From Gemella massiliensis (GTDB lineage Bacteria; Bacillota; Bacilli; Staphylococcales; Gemellaceae): a DNA stretch of 64,000 nucleotides. Shown piece after piece: positions 18,446 through 27,808 of the stretch. The DNA lies in contig NZ_LT635546.1 of assembly GCF_900120125.1 (NCBI RefSeq), positions 533,344 to 597,343 of the forward strand, read 5' to 3'. Made by a program: the position numbers and the translations under genes. Numbering within the stretch: the stretch's first letter is position 1; every line of letters starts with the position of its first letter. The notes under the pieces were generated by a model, which saw only the letters and a list, made by a program, of their open reading frames with translations, ran no database searches and was not told where the DNA came from.

Positions 18446-19585
18446 TTATCTATTAGTTGGGATATAACCATCTATATGTTCTTTTGCTAATTGTTCATGT
18501 TCTTCATAAGTTTTTGAAAAATAGGCTTTTCCATCTTTTGAGGCATGAAGGAAATATATATACTCTGTATCTTCAGCATTGTTTAACGCCTTAAACGATA
18601 CCAAACCAACAGAGGCGATAGGTCCCGGTGGTAAGCCTTTAGTAACATAAGTATTATATGGTGATTGAAGCATTAACTCTTTTTGCGTAGGTGCTCCTGT
18701 TAATTTATCTGCTGCATAATTAGCAGATGGATCTGTTTGAAGCAACATACCTCTTGATAACCTATTAAGAAATACACTTGCTATTTTAGTATTTTCTCCA
18801 TCTTTGGTAGATTCTTTTTCCAAAATACTCGCCATTGTAATATATTCATGAATGGATATTTGTTTATCTTTGCCTGCAATATTCCAAACACGTTTATTCT
18901 CTTTATACAATGGAACTATTTTTTCGTTAGCTACACTTATCATTTTGGTAATTAGAGTTTCTGCGGTTTCATTATCGTCCAAAGTATAAACAGCCGGATA
19001 TAAATAACCTTCTAAAGCATATTTTATATTTTTCCCATAAATATCATTCGTTATTAGTTCAGGAAATTTCTCTTTAAGTCTACCGATAAATTTTGCATCG
19101 TTTACTTTTTCTAAAAATTCTTCCGCATTTATTTTCTTAGTTTTTTCCAAATTTTGTGCGATTTTTAAAATACTATCACCTTCTATTACAGCAAAAGTAT
19201 TTCCGGCACGTGCCTTGTCTTTAGTTCCTAATTCTTCCATTATTTGAGATACACTCATACTTGGTTTTAGGTTAAACGTACCTACATAAAACGATAAACT
19301 CGGTTTCATCTTTGCGTATAACTTAAATATGGTAGCATCCCTTATTAACCCCTTATTTTTTAATTCTTCAGCAATTTTTTGACTTCCATAACTCTCTTTT
19401 ACTTCTATTTGAATATCGTTGTTATTATTTTTATCTACAGGTGTTAATCCATAATAAAAATATGAAAGAAAAGCAACCGCAGCCGCTAACAATAATGTGA
19501 AAAATACTGAAAGTATTCCCCCTTTTTTCTTTTTCTTATTTTTTTTTCTTAATTCGTTCCTGCGTCTTATTTTATCTTCTCTCAT
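18446..19585 (-). CDS. mltG: Endolytic murein transglycosylase MltG
   Basis: Membrane enzyme that cleaves nascent glycan strands and sets their length. The 379 residues have a Lys/Arg-rich cytoplasmic start (RRNELRKKNKKKKKGG), one transmembrane helix (about residues 23-46), a LysM-like part and the YceG catalytic domain. The catalytic Glu is expected in ITMASILEKEST. The PSANYAADKLTGAP and SPYNTYVTKGLPPGPIAS motifs are typical. It lies 3 bp after the DUF1292 gene and is last in ireB-ruvX-DUF1292-mltG, a gene order conserved in Bacilli. Confidence 0.95.
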   Translation of the reverse strand: MREDKIRRRNELRKKNKKKKKGGILSVFFTLLLAAAVAFLSYFYYGLTPVDKNNNNDIQIEVKESYGSQKIAEELKNKGLIRDATIFKLYAKMKPSLSFYVGTFNLKPSMSVSQIMEELGTKDKARAGNTFAVIEGDSILKIAQNLEKTKKINAEEFLEKVNDAKFIGRLKEKFPELITNDIYGKNIKYALEGYLYPAVYTLDDNETAETLITKMISVANEKIVPLYKENKRVWNIAGKDKQISIHEYITMASILEKESTKDGENTKIASVFLNRLSRGMLLQTDPSANYAADKLTGAPTQKELMLQSPYNTYVTKGLPPGPIASVGLVSFKALNNAEDTEYIYFLHASKDGKAYFSKTYEEHEQLAKEHIDGYIPTNR

Positions 19586-19588
19586 TTT

Positions 19589-19891
19589 TTACTCACTTTC
19601 GTCATAGTAGAAAGTATCCAATACTTCAGAAATCATATCATACTCTTCATCAGTTTCAACAGGTTCAAATCTCACATTGTCATCATCTTCTACGCAAATC
19701 ATAGGGAAAATGCTAATTTCTTCCTCATCAATAGTTTCTTCTTCTGCAAAAATATAATAAAGATTTCCATTAGTTGGGTTAGTAAATTCTAAAATTTTAC
19801 GATATTCTTTTTCTTCACCTTCCAATGTACTTAATGTATAAATTTCTTCCGTATTGTCTATACTAATTTTTTTAAAATCTTTTTCCTGCAT
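19589..19891 (-). CDS. DUF1292 family protein (YrzB-like)
   Basis: A 100-residue, strongly acidic protein of the DUF1292 family, with the family core YTLSTLEGEEKEYRKILEF and a typical YYIFAEEE strand. No catalytic residues are recognisable. It sits between ruvX and mltG as yrzB does in B. subtilis. Function is unknown; the fixed neighbourhood suggests a link to cell-wall growth or DNA metabolism. Confidence 0.88.
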   Translation of the reverse strand: MQEKDFKKISIDNTEEIYTLSTLEGEEKEYRKILEFTNPTNGNLYYIFAEEETIDEEEISIFPMICVEDDDNVRFEPVETDEEYDMISEVLDTFYYDESE

Positions 19892-19912
19892 AATAATTAC
19901 CTCGTTATTTTA

Positions 19913-20341
19913 TTAATTTAATTTATCCAAATAGGTTTGTAATATTAATACTGCCGCCATTTTATCAATAACATTTTTTCTTTTTTTTCTGGAAACATTC
20001 GCCTCTAACAGCACTCTATTAGCTCCCGTAGTAGTAAGTCTTTCATCTTGAAGTATAATTTCAACATTTTTTATTTTCTTTTTTAACACCTCTACAAAAT
20101 ACAAAGTTGCTTCTCCACGAAATCCAACAGAGTTATCCATATTTTTAGGTAAACCGACTACGATTTTTCCAACATTATACTCAGCTACCAGTTCTTTTAT
20201 TCTTTTAATCTTAAAATCTTTTATTTGTTCATTAATATTTATAGTTTCAACACCCTGAGCGGTAAAACCTAGTAAATCACTTACCGCAACACCAATAGTT
20301 TTAGAACCGTAATCAAGTCCCATTATTCTCTTATCTAACAT
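19913..20341 (-). CDS. ruvX: RuvX/YqgF Holliday-junction resolvase-like protein
   Basis: RNase H-fold protein of 142 residues implicated in 16S rRNA 5'-end maturation and/or Holliday junction resolution. Seen are [17 protein letters not shown] (first Asp), [17 protein letters not shown] and the [18 protein letters not shown] segment, with a final Asp-containing helix [23 protein letters not shown] overlaps the end of ireB and the ATG abuts its stop codon (TAGATG), so translation is coupled. Confidence 0.94.
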   Translation of the reverse strand: MLDKRIMGLDYGSKTIGVAVSDLLGFTAQGVETININEQIKDFKIKRIKELVAEYNVGKIVVGLPKNMDNSVGFRGEATLYFVEVLKKKIKNVEIILQDERLTTTGANRVLLEANVSRKKRKNVIDKMAAVLILQTYLDKLN

Positions 20342-20596
20342 CTATGACTCCTGAATAAAAAAGTGTAATAAATATTCTAATAGATCATCCATTTCTATCA
20401 ATCTAATTTGCTCACGTGCATGATTATCCCTTGGAATATATATCGGATCTCCCGTTTTAATATATCCCATTAATTGATTTATAGGATCGTAGCCTTTCGA
20501 TTTTATTGTAAGAACAACATTTTTCAAAATAGAATGAATATCTTTTTTATCATACAAACTGTTGTCAAATAGTCTTGTTTCATCAAAATTCGTCAT
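20342..20596 (-). CDS. ireB: IreB family regulatory phosphoprotein (UPF0297)
   Basis: 84 residues. In Enterococcus IreB is a substrate of the Ser/Thr kinase IreK and affects cephalosporin tolerance. The family core is visible: ILKNVVLTIKSKGYDPINQL, GYIKTGDPIYIPRDNHARE and QIRLIEMDDLLEYLLHFF. It is shorter at the N-terminus-to-core spacing than nothing unusual for the family, and starts the ireB-ruvX-DUF1292-mltG group. The kinase gene is not in this window. Confidence 0.92.
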   Translation of the reverse strand: MTNFDETRLFDNSLYDKKDIHSILKNVVLTIKSKGYDPINQLMGYIKTGDPIYIPRDNHAREQIRLIEMDDLLEYLLHFFIQES

Positions 20597-20609
20597 AATC
20601 TACCTCCGA

Positions 20610-21449
20610 TTATACTAACTCTACAATAATCCCTACTGCTTTTTCCCCTGTATGAGTTGAAATAGCGGGCGTTGTAGTCATTATATCTTCATCTTTTACA
20701 ACATAATCTAACTCATCTTTAACTTCTTTTTTTATTAACTCAACATATTCATCTGCCAAAGCATTAGGTAGGCTTATTCTTTTAATAGATCGTTCACCTT
20801 TTTCATCTATTATTTTTTTTATTAAAGCATGTACTAATTTTTTTTTACCACGAACTTTGTCAACCGCAACCAGTTCTGTTTCCCTCAACTGTGTCAATAC
20901 TTTTATATTTAATAAACCTCCAATAAGGGCTGCCGATTTGCTAAGCCTCCCGCCTTTTACAAGATTATCCAAACTATCTATCGTAACAAAGGTTAATATA
21001 TTTTTCGCTTTTTCTCTAAGTTTTACAACCACTTTTTCCAGAGGAATGTTTTCTGAAAGTTCTTTTATGGCTTCTTCTAATAGATAAACCATACCTCGTG
21101 TCGTTGTTTTTGTATCAACCACATAAATATCTTTAAATTCTGCTCCTGCCGATAATGCCGTATTATATGTTCCGCTAAGTGCTGAAGATATAGTAAGAAC
21201 TAATAATTTATATCCTTCTTTTGTCCATTTTTCAAATACTTTCAAAAAACTCCCAAGCGCCGGTTGGCTGGTAGAAAATTCATTTGCTGTTCTCATTTTT
21301 ACTATATATTCATCATTGGCAATTGTTTTATAATTGTAGTCAACACCATCAATAGTCATTGTCAAAGGCACAACTTCAACATCATATTTATCAATCTCGT
21401 CAAAGGTTAAATCACTTGTTGAGTCAATAACTATTTTTACCTTTTCCAT
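20610..21449 (-). CDS. DegV family fatty-acid-binding protein (second copy)
   Basis: 279 residues with the DegV start IVIDSTSDLTFDEIDKYDV, head-group motif FSTSQPALGSFL and LTISSALSGTYNTALSA, and LVKGGRLSKSAALIGGLL. Like the DegV at 5487-6362 it should carry a fatty acid for phosphorylation by FakA. The ATG directly follows the folA stop (TAAATG), so it is probably co-translated with folA. Two or more FakB-type proteins with different acyl preferences per genome are normal in Firmicutes. Confidence 0.9.
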   Translation of the reverse strand: MEKVKIVIDSTSDLTFDEIDKYDVEVVPLTMTIDGVDYNYKTIANDEYIVKMRTANEFSTSQPALGSFLKVFEKWTKEGYKLLVLTISSALSGTYNTALSAGAEFKDIYVVDTKTTTRGMVYLLEEAIKELSENIPLEKVVVKLREKAKNILTFVTIDSLDNLVKGGRLSKSAALIGGLLNIKVLTQLRETELVAVDKVRGKKKLVHALIKKIIDEKGERSIKRISLPNALADEYVELIKKEVKDELDYVVKDEDIMTTTPAISTHTGEKAVGIIVELV

Positions 21450-21944
21450 TTATTTTCCCTCTTTTCTTTTGTAGTGTAAAAATGAATAGTTAAATTCATT
21501 ATCATCATCTTTTTTGAAATCTTCTTTTTCAATAAGTTCCCACTCTTCTAAAGAAAAATCCGGAAACTTCGTATCAGTATTTGTTACTGTTTCTACTTCC
21601 GTCACGAACATCTCGTCACAAACATCAAAATATTTATTATATATTGCTCCACCGCCAAAGATAAATACTTTTTCTGTTTTTATATTCTCAAGAATTTTTT
21701 TATCATCGCTAAAAACTTCTATATTTTTATAATTACCAAGTATTTCCGGATTTCTTGTTAAAACCCTGTTAACTCTATTAGGTAAGGCTCGCCCTATACT
21801 TTCCAGCGTCTTTCTTCCCATGATAATAGTCTGACCTGTTGTCAACTCTTTAACTCTCGACATATCATTTTTAATTCGCCAAGGAATAGTATTTTCATTA
21901 CCGATGCCTTTTTCTTTGTCATATGCCACTATTAACGATACCAT
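21450..21944 (-). CDS. folA: Dihydrofolate reductase
   Basis: Reduces dihydrofolate with NADPH. The 164 residues include the start VSLIVAYDKEKGIGNENTIPW, a Met20-loop region, catalytic acid in WRIKNDMSRVKELT, the NADPH motif GQTIIMGRKTLESIGRALPNR and FIFGGGAIYNKYF. It is 14 bp after thyA; dihydrofolate made by ThyA is the substrate, so pairing is metabolically sensible. Residues at the trimethoprim site cannot be judged for resistance from sequence alone. Confidence 0.95.
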   Translation of the reverse strand: MVSLIVAYDKEKGIGNENTIPWRIKNDMSRVKELTTGQTIIMGRKTLESIGRALPNRVNRVLTRNPEILGNYKNIEVFSDDKKILENIKTEKVFIFGGGAIYNKYFDVCDEMFVTEVETVTNTDTKFPDFSLEEWELIEKEDFKKDDDNEFNYSFLHYKRKEGK

Positions 21945-21958
21945 GATAACTCCCCTTT

Positions 21959-22891
21959 CTATACAGCAATAGGTGCTTTTATAAATGGATGACTTTCATA
22001 ATCAACAACTTTAACATCTTCTATTTTTAAATCAAAGATACTTTCAAAATCAGTAATTTCTAAACTTGGTAAAGGAAAGGGTGTTCTTGACATTTGTTCT
22101 CTTACCTGATCAAAATGATTATTATAAATATGAGCATCTCCCAATGTATGGACAAATTCTCCAACTTCCAATCTGCATTCTTTCGCAATTAAAATAGTTA
22201 GTAACGAATATGAAGCAATATTAAAAGGTACTCCTAAAAAAACATCACCACTTCTTTGATAAAGTTGACAACTCAACTTTCCATCATTCACATAAAATTG
22301 AAATAAAGAGTGACATGGTGGTAATGCCATGGTATCTACTTCTGCCGGATTCCAAGAAGAAACAATTAACCGGCGAGAGTTAGGATTTGTTTTAATTTGT
22401 TCTACAACATTTTTCAACTGATCTACTCCATTGAAATTTCTCCATTGCTTTCCGTATACATTCCCAAGATTTCCATATTTATCAGAAAATTTTTTATCAT
22501 TAAGTATTCTTTCTTTAAATAAAGCCATTTGCTCCTTGTATTGCTTATTAAAATCTGTATCAACTAGTGATTTATGCCCGAAATCTGTCATATCCGGTCC
22601 ATTATATTCATCACTTTCCACCCATTTTTTAAAAGCCCATTCATTCCAAATATTATTTTTATTTTCTAATAAAAATTTAATATTAGTATCTCCTTTTATA
22701 AACCAAAGAAGTTCCGACCATACTAAATTAAAATTTACTTTCTTAGTTGTAAGTAACGGAAAACCTTTTGTTAAATCAAACTTCATTTGATAACCAAATA
22801 TACTTTTTGTCCCTACACCGGTTCTATCCGATTTTTGCGTTCCTTTTTCTAAAATTTCTTTACATAAATCTAAATATTGTCTATCTGCCAC
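21959..22891 (-). CDS. thyA: Thymidylate synthase ThyA
   Basis: Methylates dUMP to dTMP using methylene-tetrahydrofolate. At 310 residues it is the longer form with the roughly 50-residue insertion seen in Lactobacillus and Staphylococcus enzymes. The catalytic Cys is in [30 protein letters not shown] and the [13 protein letters not shown]-like segment ([17 protein letters not shown]) bind dUMP. The start is a GTG at 22891 after TGGAG. It forms thyA-folA-degV downstream of the mntR gene, 12 bp away. Confidence 0.96.
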   Translation of the reverse strand: MADRQYLDLCKEILEKGTQKSDRTGVGTKSIFGYQMKFDLTKGFPLLTTKKVNFNLVWSELLWFIKGDTNIKFLLENKNNIWNEWAFKKWVESDEYNGPDMTDFGHKSLVDTDFNKQYKEQMALFKERILNDKKFSDKYGNLGNVYGKQWRNFNGVDQLKNVVEQIKTNPNSRRLIVSSWNPAEVDTMALPPCHSLFQFYVNDGKLSCQLYQRSGDVFLGVPFNIASYSLLTILIAKECRLEVGEFVHTLGDAHIYNNHFDQVREQMSRTPFPLPSLEITDFESIFDLKIEDVKVVDYESHPFIKAPIAV

Positions 22892-22903
22892 GCTTATTCT
22901 CCA

Positions 22904-23293
22904 CTATGCTTTATAATTATTTTCTTTTAAGTACGTCGCCAACTCTTTTATTTTTTCCAAAGAATCACGCCCTAAATGGTGTTCAATACCCTCTACTTCT
23001 TCATACACTTTTTCCTCATGAACACCGATTATTCGAAGAAAATCTTCCAAAAGTTCATGTCGTGTAAGAGCATACTCTCCCATATCATGTCCTTTTTTAG
23101 TAAGGGCTATCCCACGATATTTTTCATAAACTATATATCCTTCAACGTCTAATTTCTTCAACATTTTCGTTACTGTAGACGGATAAACATTCAAATGTTC
23201 TGCGATATCTGCAGATCGTGCATATCCTTTGTTCTGTACAAGCGAATATATTATCTCAATATAATCTTCCATTGTTGGAGTTGCTTTTGCCAT
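22904..23293 (-). CDS. mntR: Manganese-responsive DtxR-family regulator MntR
   Basis: 129 residues, close to Bacillus MntR in length and sequence. The winged-helix domain (YARSADIAEHLNVYPSTVTKML) is followed by the dimer/metal domain. Candidate Mn ligands are Asp and Glu in MEDYIEIIY, His in TRHELLEDFL, and Glu/Glu/His in VEGIEHHLG. It lacks the SH3 domain of larger DtxR proteins. MntR represses Mn uptake at high Mn; no Mn transporter lies nearby. It is placed between the Nif3-like gene and thyA. Confidence 0.92.
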   Translation of the reverse strand: MAKATPTMEDYIEIIYSLVQNKGYARSADIAEHLNVYPSTVTKMLKKLDVEGYIVYEKYRGIALTKKGHDMGEYALTRHELLEDFLRIIGVHEEKVYEEVEGIEHHLGRDSLEKIKELATYLKENNYKA

Positions 23294-23310
23294 ATATATA
23301 TATTTACCTC

Positions 23311-24087
23311 CTATAAAATTTTAAATGGTGATTTTTCAACTTCTGATTTTAAAGTCTCAACCTCTAATTTCAATATATGAGTTTGCAATAACTCTTTTAC
23401 CAAATGCTCTGAAAAATGACCAATATCTATTACATTTTTTTTCATTTCAATAGCGTCAAGTGCTACGTGATAGCCGACATCACCTGTTAAGTACACATCT
23501 ACTTCCGGTAAATCATAAATAAAATCACCACCGCTACCACCTAACAATGCTACTGTTTTTATATTTTTTTTATTACCTACTACTGCACTAACACTAGATA
23601 ATTCAAATTTTTCTTTTAAATAAAAAATAAATCTTTCAAAAGAAAGTTCTTTTTTTAAATCACCATATCTACCTAGTCCGGCATCGGTATCTAATTTGTG
23701 TTCAAAAAGAACTTTAATGTTATTTAACTCTAATTTTTTAGCTAAATAATCATTAAGCCCTAAACTTGCTGAATCCAAATTTGTATGAAATGAAATTACT
23801 GAAATATCATTCTGAATTAATAGTTTTATTATACTTGATTTAAAATCATCCGAAAAATTTAATGATTTTATCGGTTTAAAAATAAGCGGATGATGAGAAA
23901 CAATTAAATCTATTTTTTTTTCAATCGCTTCTTTTACCACTTGAGTCGTCACATCAAGACAAACCAATACTTTAGTAACTTCATTATTATAATCTCCCAA
24001 CATTAAACCAACATTATCCCATTTTTCAGCCAGTTCAACATTTGCAAATTTATTTAAATGATTAAAAACATCTGCTACAGTCGGCAT
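23311..24087 (-). CDS. Nif3-like dinuclear metal-centre protein
   Basis: 258 residues, the short form of the NIF3/YbgI/YqfO family that makes hexameric toroids. Metal-site motifs seen: LIVSHHPLIFKPIK (paired His), ISFHTNLDSA, and a C-terminal VIDIGHFSEHLVKELL. The internal PII-like domain of B. subtilis YqfO is absent. It was proposed to be a GTP cyclohydrolase-like hydrolase, but the biological role is unclear. Often next to trmK, which is not seen here. Confidence 0.88.
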   Translation of the reverse strand: MPTVADVFNHLNKFANVELAEKWDNVGLMLGDYNNEVTKVLVCLDVTTQVVKEAIEKKIDLIVSHHPLIFKPIKSLNFSDDFKSSIIKLLIQNDISVISFHTNLDSASLGLNDYLAKKLELNNIKVLFEHKLDTDAGLGRYGDLKKELSFERFIFYLKEKFELSSVSAVVGNKKNIKTVALLGGSGGDFIYDLPEVDVYLTGDVGYHVALDAIEMKKNVIDIGHFSEHLVKELLQTHILKLEVETLKSEVEKSPFKIL

Positions 24088-24270
24088 ATTTATCCTCCTA
24101 TTTCATTGTTCATACTATTATAACATTTTATAAAAAAATTTGCTAGAAGACAACTTAATTGTAACAAAAATAAAATATTTATATTATTTTATGAAAATTA
24201 ATCATAATTCTCCTTTATTACCATAAAATACCGTTAAAAATATTTTTGTGAATAAATATATATTAATAAT

Positions 24271-24309
24271 TAACTCCCCTAAAACTAATTTGTGTTTTAA
24301 GGGAGCTGT
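24271..24309 (-). terminator. Hairpin downstream of alr
   Basis: Stem AACTCCCCTAAAAC / GTTTTAAGGGAG with an 8-nt loop. It follows the alr stop codon; the minus-strand T-tract is weak (GTTAATTATT). Confidence 0.5.
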
Positions 24310-24318
24310 TGTTATATA

Positions 24319-25443
24319 CTATATTTCTTTATCGTTTGATAAATAGACACGTGGAACTCTTGTATGAATAGCACATAATATTTCGTAACTTATGGTATTT
24401 TGATAGTCTGCAAAATCATCAATAGATAATTTTTTATTATTGTATTCTCCAAAAAATAATACATCATCTCCTACCTTTATGTTTTCCGAACATCTAACCA
24501 TTAATTGATCCATACAAACTCGCCCGACAATTTCACAAAGCTCATCGCCCACTATTATCTTATACCCCTGAGCACGACGAAACAAACCGTCAGCATAACC
24601 TATTGGAATAGTTGCTATATATTCATCTTCTTTAGCTTCATATGTAGAACCGTAACCTACTTTACTTCCTTTTTTAATTCTTTTAACATGAGTTACTTTA
24701 CTAACAAGACTTGCGATCGTATCTAATTTTATACCGTATAATTTTTCTATATTACTACTCGGATATTCACCATAAAGAGATATACCCACCCTTACTAATT
24801 GATAATCAGCATGGCAATTATGATATTTTATTGTACCTGCTGAGTTATCTAAATGGATATAAGTAGGTTTTTTTGTAAAAGTAGATAGTAAATCATTAAA
24901 CTTATCTATTTGTTGGTTATCGTAGATATTATTTTCTCCATCTGCTTGTGCAAAATGAGAAAATACTCCTTCAAATATTATTTTCTCAGATTTTAAAAGA
25001 TTGTCAACATGTCTCAATTCTTCTTTATCAAAAATTCCGATTCTATTCATTCCTGTTTCCAGTTTTACATGTACTTTTAATTTTGAATTATTTTTTACAA
25101 CAGATATGGCTTGTGTTAACCAATCTTCCGAAGGACAACATAATGACACATTATTTTCAATAGCATAATTTACATTTAAAGGATTAGTTACACCTAATAC
25201 TAAAATAAGTCCATCTTTTATTTTTTTTCTTAATTCTATTGCTTCTTCTAATGTGGCAACTGCAAAATATCTTGCTCCATTATCATATAAAAGTTCCGAT
25301 ATTTTATCAGCTCCTAAACTGTATGAATTTGCCTTTACTACAGCAATAACTTTTTTATCACCTGCCAATTTAACAAATTTTTTATAATTATTTAAAACAG
25401 CGTCTAAATTAACAATTAATTTTGTGGGTCTATCATTTATCAT
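24319..25443 (-). CDS. alr: Alanine racemase
   Basis: PLP enzyme making D-alanine for peptidoglycan. 374 residues, normal length. The PLP-lysine segment reads VIAVVKANSYSLGA, whereas the usual consensus is VKANAYGHG, so the two residues after Tyr differ. Other motifs are typical: HVKLETGMNRIG, VRVGISLYGEYPS, KVGYGSTYEA with the catalytic Tyr, and the PIGYADGLFRRAQG and GRVCMDQLMV blocks. AGGAG precedes the ATG. It follows the SteT-like permease gene by 40 bp. Confidence 0.95.
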   Translation of the reverse strand: MINDRPTKLIVNLDAVLNNYKKFVKLAGDKKVIAVVKANSYSLGADKISELLYDNGARYFAVATLEEAIELRKKIKDGLILVLGVTNPLNVNYAIENNVSLCCPSEDWLTQAISVVKNNSKLKVHVKLETGMNRIGIFDKEELRHVDNLLKSEKIIFEGVFSHFAQADGENNIYDNQQIDKFNDLLSTFTKKPTYIHLDNSAGTIKYHNCHADYQLVRVGISLYGEYPSSNIEKLYGIKLDTIASLVSKVTHVKRIKKGSKVGYGSTYEAKEDEYIATIPIGYADGLFRRAQGYKIIVGDELCEIVGRVCMDQLMVRCSENIKVGDDVLFFGEYNNKKLSIDDFADYQNTISYEILCAIHTRVPRVYLSNDKEI

Positions 25444-25483
25444 TTTCTACTCCTATCTTGTATTAAATTATAACACAATTAAA

Positions 25484-26797
25484 CTATTTTTTAAATTTTT
25501 TATGTAATTCTTTATAGAATAATAAACCTATAACTGTAAGTCCTATTCCTCCTAATGCTAATGTAGTTTGAGAAATAAGAGTGCTTATTAAAGTATAACC
25601 TCCACCTAAAATAGCAATTATAGGAATAACCGGATATAACGGTACTTTATATGGGCGTTCTAAATCAGGATCTTTTTTTCGTAAAATTATTACAGCAAGA
25701 AATGTCGCAGTGTAAAAAAACCACATTACAAAAACTAAAAGATCTGTTAACATATCAAAACTTCCGGTTAACATCATAAGTCCCGCTAAAATTAAAAGTA
25801 ATATCCCTGAATTTACCGGAATAGCTTCTTTATTCAGTTTTGTCCAAATATTTTTAAAAGGAATTTGATCACTTTTTGCCATAGCATATGGAACACGAAT
25901 CCCAGCCATCGTAAAACCGTTAATCGCTCCGTAAACACTAATTAATATTCCTATTGTTAAAATTTTACCACCCAAACCGCCAAATAATTTGGCAGCCACT
26001 TCGCTTGCTACTGTTTGATTTCCTGAAATATGATCCAAAGGAAGACTTAATAAATATGCAACATTAATAAGTACGTATATAGCCATGACAACAGCTAATC
26101 CTAAAAAAATTGCTTTTGGTAAATCTTTTTTAGGATTTTTCATTTCTCCTGCCATACTACCCACATTCGTCCATCCTTCATAAGCGAACATGGCTGCAAG
26201 TAAAGCGCCGCCTAATCCTCCGGCAAAGGAAATATCCTTTCCTGCTTCTACCGGAAATAATTGTAGTGGTTGTGAATCCTTTTGAAAAAGACCGAAAAGT
26301 ATAATTGCAATTAATGGTATCAATTTACAAATAGTTGCTACCGTTTGGATAATACCACCTGTTTTTCCACCTAAAAAATTTAAAAACATCAAAGAAGCAG
26401 CTACCAAAAATGCGATCGGAATATGCCATACTTTATCTAAATTTAATAAGTTTAAAACTTGTGTTGAAAAAATAACAGAAAGGGCAGCTATCATTGCAGG
26501 AAAATAAATAACCGACTGTGCCCACCCTAGTAAAAAGGCAGCTGTCTTTCCATATGCTTTTTCTATCCAGACAACCATTCCACCTACTTCGGGTATAGAT
26601 GCGGCAAGTTCAGCTACGGTCAACCCCGCACAGATGGTAATTACCCCCGCTAAAATCCATGCAAGCAACCCTAAACTCATTGTGCCGGTAGTTTTATATA
26701 TAATAGCAGCTTTAAAAAATACCCCTGCTCCTATTACCGACCCTATTACCGTCATAAATGCCGGCAAAAATCCTATCGTTTTTTTTAATTCATTCAT
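25484..26797 (-). CDS. steT: APC-family amino-acid permease, SteT-like
   Basis: 437 residues and about 12 transmembrane helices. It closely resembles the B. subtilis serine/threonine exchanger SteT along its length: IGSVIGAGVFFKAA (TM1 substrate motif), WILAGVITICAGLTVAELAA and FLLGWAQSVIYFPAMIAAL. Serine/threonine exchange is therefore the best guess; the substrate has not been demonstrated. AAAGGAGG precedes the ATG. It may be co-transcribed with alr. A small hairpin, AATCGC-GTAAA-GCGATT, lies in the 5' region at 26826-26842. Confidence 0.85.
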   Translation of the reverse strand: MNELKKTIGFLPAFMTVIGSVIGAGVFFKAAIIYKTTGTMSLGLLAWILAGVITICAGLTVAELAASIPEVGGMVVWIEKAYGKTAAFLLGWAQSVIYFPAMIAALSVIFSTQVLNLLNLDKVWHIPIAFLVAASLMFLNFLGGKTGGIIQTVATICKLIPLIAIILFGLFQKDSQPLQLFPVEAGKDISFAGGLGGALLAAMFAYEGWTNVGSMAGEMKNPKKDLPKAIFLGLAVVMAIYVLINVAYLLSLPLDHISGNQTVASEVAAKLFGGLGGKILTIGILISVYGAINGFTMAGIRVPYAMAKSDQIPFKNIWTKLNKEAIPVNSGILLLILAGLMMLTGSFDMLTDLLVFVMWFFYTATFLAVIILRKKDPDLERPYKVPLYPVIPIIAILGGGYTLISTLISQTTLALGGIGLTVIGLLFYKELHKKFKK

Positions 26798-27209
26798 AAT
26801 ATAAACCTCCTTTAATTTTTTATGAAATCGCTTTACGCGATTATATTATATATTATTTTTCATAAAAAATAAAGTGAAATAGTTGAAAAAAATTTTATAT
26901 AACAGTTTTATAAATAAAAAATATAATATCCTTTAATTTGTTAGATATAGACTATTTACTATAATATAAAATAATAGTACAATTTATTAAATAACATATA
27001 ACATACATAAAATATTATGTAAATTATAAAACATTATTAATTTCATATCTTATTAAAAATTTTGAAATAAAATGTAATACATCTATTACTAAAATTATGT
27101 ATTAATATCATTTTTTATAACACTTTTTATTTACGGTTAAAAAATTATTTTAACTTACTTTAAAATATTTATGATATATTATTCTCAAAATTATACAAGG
27201 AGATAATAC
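26798..27209. other. AT-rich divergent intergenic region
   Basis: About 410 bp, over 80% A+T by eye, between steT (minus) and the VanZ gene (plus). It contains the perfect small hairpin AATCGC-GTAAA-GCGATT on the minus strand at about 26826-26842, between likely promoter sequences and the steT ribosome binding site. No ORF with a start site, no riboswitch and no convincing -35/-10 pair was found. Confidence 0.4.
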
Positions 27210-27758
27210 ATGAAAAAATTTTTAAACAGTAAATTAATAACATGGCTATTGTTGGGTATCTATTTGATAATATTAACATGGGTTATTTTAGCTAAAATGC
27301 ATTGGAGTTTACTAGAAAAAATTAATTTATCATGGATTTCTTCTCCACGTACTTTACTGCATCCGGGAGTGACGTGGACTGATATTAATCTTATACCATT
27401 TGCCGGTACAGCAATAGTTAACGGACATATTGATTATATTGAACCGATATTAAATGTAATATTCTTTATCCCCTTAGGTATGTTTATCAAAACTCTATAT
27501 CCTCATAGTAGTATTATCTCAGGTATATTTTATACTGTATCATTAAGTGCAATATATGAGATTTTTCAATATATTTTTGCAATCGGCTATGCCGATATTA
27601 CAGATATTATTACAAATACAACAGGCGGTTTTATTGGAATATGCCTTACTTTATTAATATCCGGAATTTTAAAACAACAGCATTTTCGAATTTTATTTAA
27701 CTGCACCGCACTTATTTGCGAAAGCTACATTATTTATTATATTTACTACATATTATAA
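27210..27758 (+). CDS. VanZ family membrane protein
   Basis: 182 residues with about five hydrophobic helices. VanZ-like features: the N-terminal helix WLLLGIYLIILTWVILAK, the conserved NLIPF element (INLIPFAGT), EPILNVIFFIPLGMFI and YEIFQYIFAIGYADITDIITNTTGGFIG, which is the strongest family signature. VanZ of vancomycin operons gives low teicoplanin resistance; this protein stands alone, so no resistance role can be inferred. AAGGAGA precedes the ATG. Confidence 0.85.
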   Translation: MKKFLNSKLITWLLLGIYLIILTWVILAKMHWSLLEKINLSWISSPRTLLHPGVTWTDINLIPFAGTAIVNGHIDYIEPILNVIFFIPLGMFIKTLYPHSSIISGIFYTVSLSAIYEIFQYIFAIGYADITDIITNTTGGFIGICLTLLISGILKQQHFRILFNCTALICESYIIYYIYYIL

Positions 27759-27793
27759 AAACAGCTAATGAATATCATTTCCATTAGCTGTTT
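27758..27793. terminator. Bidirectional terminator
   Basis: AAACAGCTAATG / CATTAGCTGTTT hairpin between the convergent VanZ (plus) and SDR (minus) genes. Confidence 0.8.
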
Positions 27794-27808
27794 ACTAAAT
27801 TTATACCC

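Noticed and set aside
18248-18490. 80-codon frame after the hydrolase
   Set aside because: It runs through the bidirectional terminator and into mltG on the other strand, and lacks a ribosome binding site.
27210-27758. Glycopeptide resistance determinant (VanZ)
   Set aside because: Only a VanZ-like domain is present. No vanA/B ligase, vanH, vanX or two-component genes are near.
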